A program made the translations under genes and the position numbers. This document shows positions 59,438 to 64,000 of a stretch of DNA of 64,000 bases, in pieces. Position 1 is the first letter of the stretch, and each line of letters opens with the position of its first letter. Location of the stretch: positions 248,001 to 312,000 of the forward strand of contig NZ_JAHCSG010000002.1 in NCBI RefSeq assembly GCF_018474015.1, written 5' to 3'. The DNA is from Williamsia sp. CHRR-6. Lineage in GTDB: Bacteria > Actinomycetota > Actinomycetes > Mycobacteriales > Mycobacteriaceae. Under the pieces are notes generated by a model that worked only from the letters and a program-made list of their open reading frames with translations, was not told the DNA's origin and did no database searches.

Positions 59438-60324
59438 TGTCTGGACCGCATCACCCCGGACAAGTCCCACCCGGTCAGCTCCCGCCCGGCCCGTTCCCAC
59501 CCGGACAGCTCCCACCCGGGTCGTACCCGCCGCGACCGCCGACCGCAGCCAGTCAGGCCCGGCAAGGCACCGCCCGCCGCCGCACCCGCATCGCGCAGAT
59601 CGTGGCCACCGCGCTGGTGGTCGCCGCGGCGGTGAGCGTCGGGGTCTATCTCATCGTCACCAAGGACGACGGCCGATCGTCGAGTGCCGCCGCTCGCGGA
59701 CCGGCCGGCGCTGCGGCGGCCTCGGGTCCGCTGCCCAACTCCACCGCCGACGGCGCCTATCGCGTCAGTGGGCCCGCGAGCGGGGCCGCGGTCACGCTCA
59801 GCCTGTTCGAGGACTTCCAGTGCCCGGCGTGCCGCGAGTTCGAGTCGATGTTCGGTGGCGTCCTCACCCAGATTCGCGCGCTGCCCGGGGTGGCGGTGGA
59901 TTATCACCCGATCACCTTCCTCGACTCGGCGTCGTCCACCCGCTATTCGACGCGAGCGGCCAACGCGTCGGCGTGTGTGGCCGAGGCGACCGGTGCACCG
60001 GTGCCCGAATCGTCCGGTGGCTCATCGCGATTCGCGGTGTGGTTGCGTTTCCACGATGCGCTGTACGCGCAGCAGCCGCAGGAGGGTTCAGCCGGCCTGC
60101 CCGATTCGACGCTGGTCACCATGGCGGTCACCGCGGGTGCGCCGACATCGGTCGAGTCCTGCATCGCCGGCGGCACCCATCAGCAGGCCATCGCGGGCAT
60201 CACGCGTCGCGCGCTCACCGACGACAAGGTGCAGGGCACTCCGACGGTGCGGATCAACGGCGACGACGTGGACCTGTCCACCCCCAGCGAGTTGCTGGCT
60301 GCGGTCCAGAAAGCGTTGCGCTGA
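59437..60324 (+). CDS. Membrane-anchored DsbA-like thioredoxin-fold protein
   Basis: 295 residues. A Pro/Gly-rich cytoplasmic N-terminus with PPGQLPPG repeats (1-35), one membrane span (about 52-74) and an extracytoplasmic thioredoxin fold of the DsbA/DSBA-like_4 family. FEDFQCPACREFE holds the redox CPAC motif (Cys129, Cys132), and the cis-Pro loop reads QGTPTVRING. It probably forms or reshuffles disulfides outside the membrane. The start overlaps the permease stop (TGATG), so it belongs to the NRPS operon, an unusual place for such a protein. It converges with the STAND gene. Confidence 0.9.
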   Translation: MSGPHHPGQVPPGQLPPGPFPPGQLPPGSYPPRPPTAASQARQGTARRRTRIAQIVATALVVAAAVSVGVYLIVTKDDGRSSSAAARGPAGAAAASGPLPNSTADGAYRVSGPASGAAVTLSLFEDFQCPACREFESMFGGVLTQIRALPGVAVDYHPITFLDSASSTRYSTRAANASACVAEATGAPVPESSGGSSRFAVWLRFHDALYAQQPQEGSAGLPDSTLVTMAVTAGAPTSVESCIAGGTHQQAIAGITRRALTDDKVQGTPTVRINGDDVDLSTPSELLAAVQKALR

Positions 60325-60369
60325 CGCCGTTGTCGTGATTTGAGCGCCGTGCGCGCGGACCCGGCCGCC

Positions 60370-63300
60370 TCATTTGGCGGGTCGGGGTGCGCACTCGAAG
60401 GTGGTGTCGGGTCGGATCGGGGCGGGTGCGGCGGCACAGATGCGCGCTGCGACGGCGGCCGGATCGGTGGACCAGGTGCGTTGCCATCCGTCGGGACCGG
60501 TGACCATCACCCCGGCGTCGGCTGCTGCGGCCGCCCTGATCCCTCCAGCCGCCGCCGATGCGTCGCTGATCGTCGGTGCGGGCGCGCCCACCGGTTCCAG
60601 CCGGCCCTTGTCGGTCCAGCGCCGCAGGCCACCGTCGGCGCCGGCTGCGATCACGTCGGCGCCGCTGACCGCGACCGAGGTGACGGGGGTGCCCAGGCGC
60701 ACCGACCGTGCCGGGGTGGTGCCCGAGGCCACCTCGTACTCACCGATCGACCCGGCGGCGTCTCCGATCACCAGTCGGCCCGCCCCGAAACTCATCGAGG
60801 TCACCGGTGCACCCACCCGGATGCCGGTGGGTGCCTGCTGTAGTCCGGTCGGGGTGACCCCGGCCAGGGTGACGGTGCCGTCGTTGCCTGCGACCGCCAG
60901 CGACTTCGAATCGGGTGCGAACGCCACCGCGGCGACCTGGGTGCTGTCGCCGCGCAGTGTGCCCACCGGCAGCAGACCTGACGCCGACACCTGCCACACC
61001 CGGATGGAGGTGGTGCCGTCGATTCCGGTGGCCAGCAGAGCGCTCGACGGACTGAACACCAGCGGGTTGCTCTGCTGCGGGCCCACGTGCAGGGCCGCAC
61101 CCGCCTCCACCGGACGGGCGAGGTCACGCGCATCCCACAGTTGCACCTGACGTCGTGCGTCGACGGTGACCAGCCAGTTGCCGTCGGGGCTCATCGCGGC
61201 CCCGTTGAGTGGGTCCGTCGGCGTCATCTGGCTCACCGTGGTCGGTGCCAGCGGGTTGGCGGTGTCGATGATGTGCAGCGGGCCACCGAGGAAACCGGTG
61301 GCGCAGGCCGTGCGGGCGGGCGAACAGGTGGGCGTGGTGGCCGAGCCGTAGCCGCCGGTGACCAGACCTGAGGGCAGGGTCCAGCGAACGGCCGGACCCT
61401 CGCCGGTGGTGATCAGCGCGTCCTCGCCCTGGAAGACCGTCGTGGACAGGCCGGTGATGCCGGTGGCGATCGGCGCGGTCAGTCGGTAACGCGCCGCCGG
61501 GCGGGTGATGTCGTAGACCGAGATGGTTCCCGACGCCGAGACCACCGCCAGGCGGGTACCCGACGGTGAGAACACCGCGGTGGCAGGACCTTTGCCGTCG
61601 GGATCGATGGGTTCACCGATGCGCTGGGGATTCGTGGGATCGGCCACCGACCACAGTTGCACGGCACCGGATTCGTAGCTGGTGACCGCGAACTGGGCGT
61701 TGGGCGAGTAGTCCAGCGCCTCGGGGGTGGTGTTCTCCTTGCCGCTGCTCTGCAGCCGCGCCGGGTTGTCCGGGTCTGATGTGTCCACCAGGACCAGTGG
61801 TCGGTCGGAGCCGCCGAGTGCCAATTGTGAAGCGGCGGGGTTGAACTCGACGAACTGAGCGGGGGTGGTGACGGCATCGAGCACGCTGCGTTGCGTCGGG
61901 CTGCTGGGATCGGACAGGTCGTAGAGCCGCACCGTCCCGGTGCTCTCGGCCACCGCGAGCAGCCGCTGGGTGGTGCCGAAGGTGATGGCGTCGGTGCGAA
62001 CCCCCGGACCGGTGGCGGCGATGGTGGACAGCTGTCGGACTGCGGCGAGGTCGCTGAGGTCCCACACGGTGACGGTGCCGTCGGGGCCGGTGCTGGCCAG
62101 AATGGTGCCGCTCGGGTTGAGGGTGATGTCGGTGACGCTGCCGCCGTGCGAATCGGGCAGTGTGGCAACAGTTGTCAGCGCCGGATTCTCTAGGATTCGG
62201 ATGCTGCCGTCGCGGTCGCCGAGTGCGATGCGGCCGGTGGTGCGCGCGGTGGCCAGCGCGACGGCCGGGGTGGCCCCCAGATCGGTGCGTAGGGCGACGT
62301 TCTGGGTGTTGAGCAACGCCTGGCGCAGCTGCGGGTCGTCGGAGCGTTTCTGGTACGCCGACAGCGCCAGCTGGGCGGCGGCGGTGCTGTCGGTGCGGGC
62401 CAGCGCGGCGATCTCGGAGACCGTCGCGTCCGAGTTGCCCTGCCCTCCTGAGGACTTGGAGTCGCCACCACCACCGATCAGAGTGGTGAGCACCAGTGCG
62501 ATCACCACCACCAAGGCCACCGCGCCGCCGATCAGCGCGCTGATCCGGGCGCGTTTGCGGCCGATGATGTGGCCACGCGACTGGGCCAGGAAGTCGCGGG
62601 TGTCGCCGCTGAGCATTCGCGGGTCGGGGACCGTGCGGTCCACCTCGTCGAGTCGCACCTGTGAGTAGAGCGCAGAGTTGCGGCGTCCGCCGCGCTTCCA
62701 GGCCTGCGCATCGGCGTCCAGCGCTGCGAACAGGCCGTCGGTGGTCTGGACATCGGTCACCCACTGCTGCAACCGGTTCCACAAGCGAGCCAGCTGCGGG
62801 TGGCGCAAGCTCACCTCGTCGTCGGCCGACACCGTCAGCAGGCCCGCGGCCACCAGCTGGCCCACCAGTCGGCGGGTCGCATCTGCGGTGGGGGAGCCCT
62901 CGAGGTGGTCGATGTGTCGGGTGACGGCGAACATGGTGCCGTCGGCACCGCGCTCGGTCAGGCGCAGGGCCAGCGCTCGGGCGGCCGGCTGTTCCTCGGG
63001 AGTCAGTGTGGCCCAGGCGCGCTCGGCTTCTCGGTCCACTGCCCCGGCGATCGGCAGGATGCGGGCCACGTCTTCGGCGGTGATCTCGGAGGTGTGGTTG
63101 TCGCGCCACAGCTCGTGCAGGGCCGTCGAGAGCGCCATCGTCGGAGGCAGCGAGGGGGGCAGCGAACTGAGACCACCGAGCACGGCGAACACCGCGGTGG
63201 ACTGCACCCCCACCCCGCGGGCGCGGGCCGGCTGCACGATCACCTCGGTGGTCTCCTCGACCGTCATCGGCAGCAAGCGCACCGTGCGGGAGCTGATGGC

Positions 63301-63969
63301 CTCGGCCAGGTCGGCCTCGGCGCCGGCCGCGGTCAGCAGCGAGTCGTCGACGGCGATGACCACGCAACATCGGGGGTCGGAGGCGAGTCGCCGGATGGTC
63401 TTGAGGAAACGGTTGCGGGTCACCGCGTCGACCCGCACGAACAGGTCGACGATGTCGTCGACGATCAGCAGGGTGGCCGCGCCCTCAGGCACTCTCGACA
63501 GCGCTGGTTCCACCCAGGCCGACGGGTTCTCGGGGGTGGCCGGTGGGGCCGGCAACGCGAACACCGTCGCCAGATGGCCCATGGGGTCGGCGCCCGGCGA
63601 CATGGACCGCACCTGGCAACTGAGGGTGGTCGCGTCGCGGCGCAGTCCGTGCCGGGCAGCGTCCATCCGCAAACCTGCGGCCAGCAGCGAGGTCTTGCCG
63701 GTGCCGGTGCCGCCGATGAGCACGATGATGCCGCCGCCGGGTACTGCTGCGGTGAGCAACGCCCGTCGCATCGCCGTGCGCCCGGCGAACAGTCCCGCGT
63801 CGTCGGGGCCGTAGGGCCGCAGACCGGGGTAGGGGTTGGTGCCCCGCAGCTGGGCGCGCTCAGTGGGTCCCACCTGCGCAGAGTCTCCGGTCGTCCCGCC
63901 CGTGTTCGAACCACCGTCGGCCCGTCCGGGCGTGGTGTCGCCGGCACCGGGGGAGGGGATGTGGTCCAT
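60370..63969 (-). CDS. Membrane-anchored STAND NTPase with WD40-type beta-propeller
   Basis: 1199 residues. After a disordered start, NPYPGLRPYGPDDAGLFAGR (45-64) is the entry motif of nSTAND1 ATPases. Walker A GGTGTGKT (Lys92) and Walker B LLIVDD (Asp171-172) follow, then helical STAND regions to about 470. One span (about 475-499) precedes a coiled linker. From about 545 to the end a WD40-like propeller of some 12-14 blades is visible (repeats such as GPDGTVTVWDLSD, LAVVSASGTISVYDI). STAND proteins act as ATP-switch signalling hubs; the propeller would be outside the cell. ATG 63969 is chosen (GAAGGAG 10 bases before); GTG 63978 is possible. It lies 45 bases from the convergent NRPS operon. 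Confidence 0.88.
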   Translation of the reverse strand: MDHIPSPGAGDTTPGRADGGSNTGGTTGDSAQVGPTERAQLRGTNPYPGLRPYGPDDAGLFAGRTAMRRALLTAAVPGGGIIVLIGGTGTGKTSLLAAGLRMDAARHGLRRDATTLSCQVRSMSPGADPMGHLATVFALPAPPATPENPSAWVEPALSRVPEGAATLLIVDDIVDLFVRVDAVTRNRFLKTIRRLASDPRCCVVIAVDDSLLTAAGAEADLAEAISSRTVRLLPMTVEETTEVIVQPARARGVGVQSTAVFAVLGGLSSLPPSLPPTMALSTALHELWRDNHTSEITAEDVARILPIAGAVDREAERAWATLTPEEQPAARALALRLTERGADGTMFAVTRHIDHLEGSPTADATRRLVGQLVAAGLLTVSADDEVSLRHPQLARLWNRLQQWVTDVQTTDGLFAALDADAQAWKRGGRRNSALYSQVRLDEVDRTVPDPRMLSGDTRDFLAQSRGHIIGRKRARISALIGGAVALVVVIALVLTTLIGGGGDSKSSGGQGNSDATVSEIAALARTDSTAAAQLALSAYQKRSDDPQLRQALLNTQNVALRTDLGATPAVALATARTTGRIALGDRDGSIRILENPALTTVATLPDSHGGSVTDITLNPSGTILASTGPDGTVTVWDLSDLAAVRQLSTIAATGPGVRTDAITFGTTQRLLAVAESTGTVRLYDLSDPSSPTQRSVLDAVTTPAQFVEFNPAASQLALGGSDRPLVLVDTSDPDNPARLQSSGKENTTPEALDYSPNAQFAVTSYESGAVQLWSVADPTNPQRIGEPIDPDGKGPATAVFSPSGTRLAVVSASGTISVYDITRPAARYRLTAPIATGITGLSTTVFQGEDALITTGEGPAVRWTLPSGLVTGGYGSATTPTCSPARTACATGFLGGPLHIIDTANPLAPTTVSQMTPTDPLNGAAMSPDGNWLVTVDARRQVQLWDARDLARPVEAGAALHVGPQQSNPLVFSPSSALLATGIDGTTSIRVWQVSASGLLPVGTLRGDSTQVAAVAFAPDSKSLAVAGNDGTVTLAGVTPTGLQQAPTGIRVGAPVTSMSFGAGRLVIGDAAGSIGEYEVASGTTPARSVRLGTPVTSVAVSGADVIAAGADGGLRRWTDKGRLEPVGAPAPTISDASAAAGGIRAAAAADAGVMVTGPDGWQRTWSTDPAAVAARICAAAPAPIRPDTTFECAPRPAK

Positions 63970-64000
63970 GTGGAGCACGCTCCTTCGGGTCGGGCGCAGA

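Overview
The window is high-GC DNA, densely coded, with many 4-base start/stop overlaps and GTG/TTG starts. It looks like a chromosomal segment of a mycolate-type actinobacterium (Mycobacteriales), most like Gordonia or a close relative. The strongest argument is gene order. The backbone Fpg-like glycosylase - SDR - pgi - chorismate mutase - pcrA/uvrD1 - M23 peptidase - sucC - sucD - DUF5336 - DUF6350 - purN - purH follows the order of M. tuberculosis Rv0944 to Rv0957. The genus is an inference. No rRNA, tRNA, CRISPR array, insertion sequence or phage gene was seen.

Layout. (1) 1-1567: the end of an SDR gene, overlapped by cobF (precorrin-6A synthase). (2) 1599-8088: a glycerol locus. glpK-glpD-glpF run leftward; an IclR-type regulator and a second, divergent FGGY kinase run rightward; a perfect inverted repeat lies between them. 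(3) 8107-22834: cysQ, then the conserved block (Fpg/Nei-type glycosylase, SDR, pgi, chorismate mutase, pcrA, M23 peptidase). It is interrupted by a GGDEF protein, an HxxxDG acyltransferase-like protein, a polytopic membrane protein and a lipoprotein-sized unknown. (4) 23137-25205: sucCD with a CRP-like site upstream and a strong hairpin downstream. (5) 25318-37070: an accessory insert between sucD and the DUF5336 gene. It holds a DUF3533/YhgE-like membrane protein, a heliorhodopsin, a fused indolepyruvate:ferredoxin oxidoreductase, a FadD35-like ligase, acetoacetyl-CoA synthetase and a DszC-like flavin monooxygenase. (6) 37214-42373: DUF5336, DUF6350, purN, purH. (7) 42869-60324: a tightly coupled secondary-metabolite operon. 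It has a four-module NRPS (C-A-T x4 plus TE, first module predicted to load Ser), MbtH, a DrrA-like ATPase with a very long proline/alanine-rich N-terminus, a DrrB-like permease and a membrane-anchored DsbA-like protein. (8) 60370-63969: a convergent, membrane-anchored STAND ATPase with a WD40-type propeller.

How the parts work together. The glycerol genes cover uptake, phosphorylation and oxidation to DHAP, probably under the IclR regulator. The IOR/FadD/AacS/monooxygenase set looks catabolic, giving acyl-CoA and acetoacetyl-CoA. The NRPS operon should make and export a serine-led tetrapeptide that is N-acylated or aryl-capped. The most unusual items are the heliorhodopsin in a mycolate-type genomic context, the undescribed NRPS/transporter/DsbA/STAND locus, an Asp-to-Ala change in the AMP-binding motif of the FadD, and a 24-bp tandem repeat inside pcrA.
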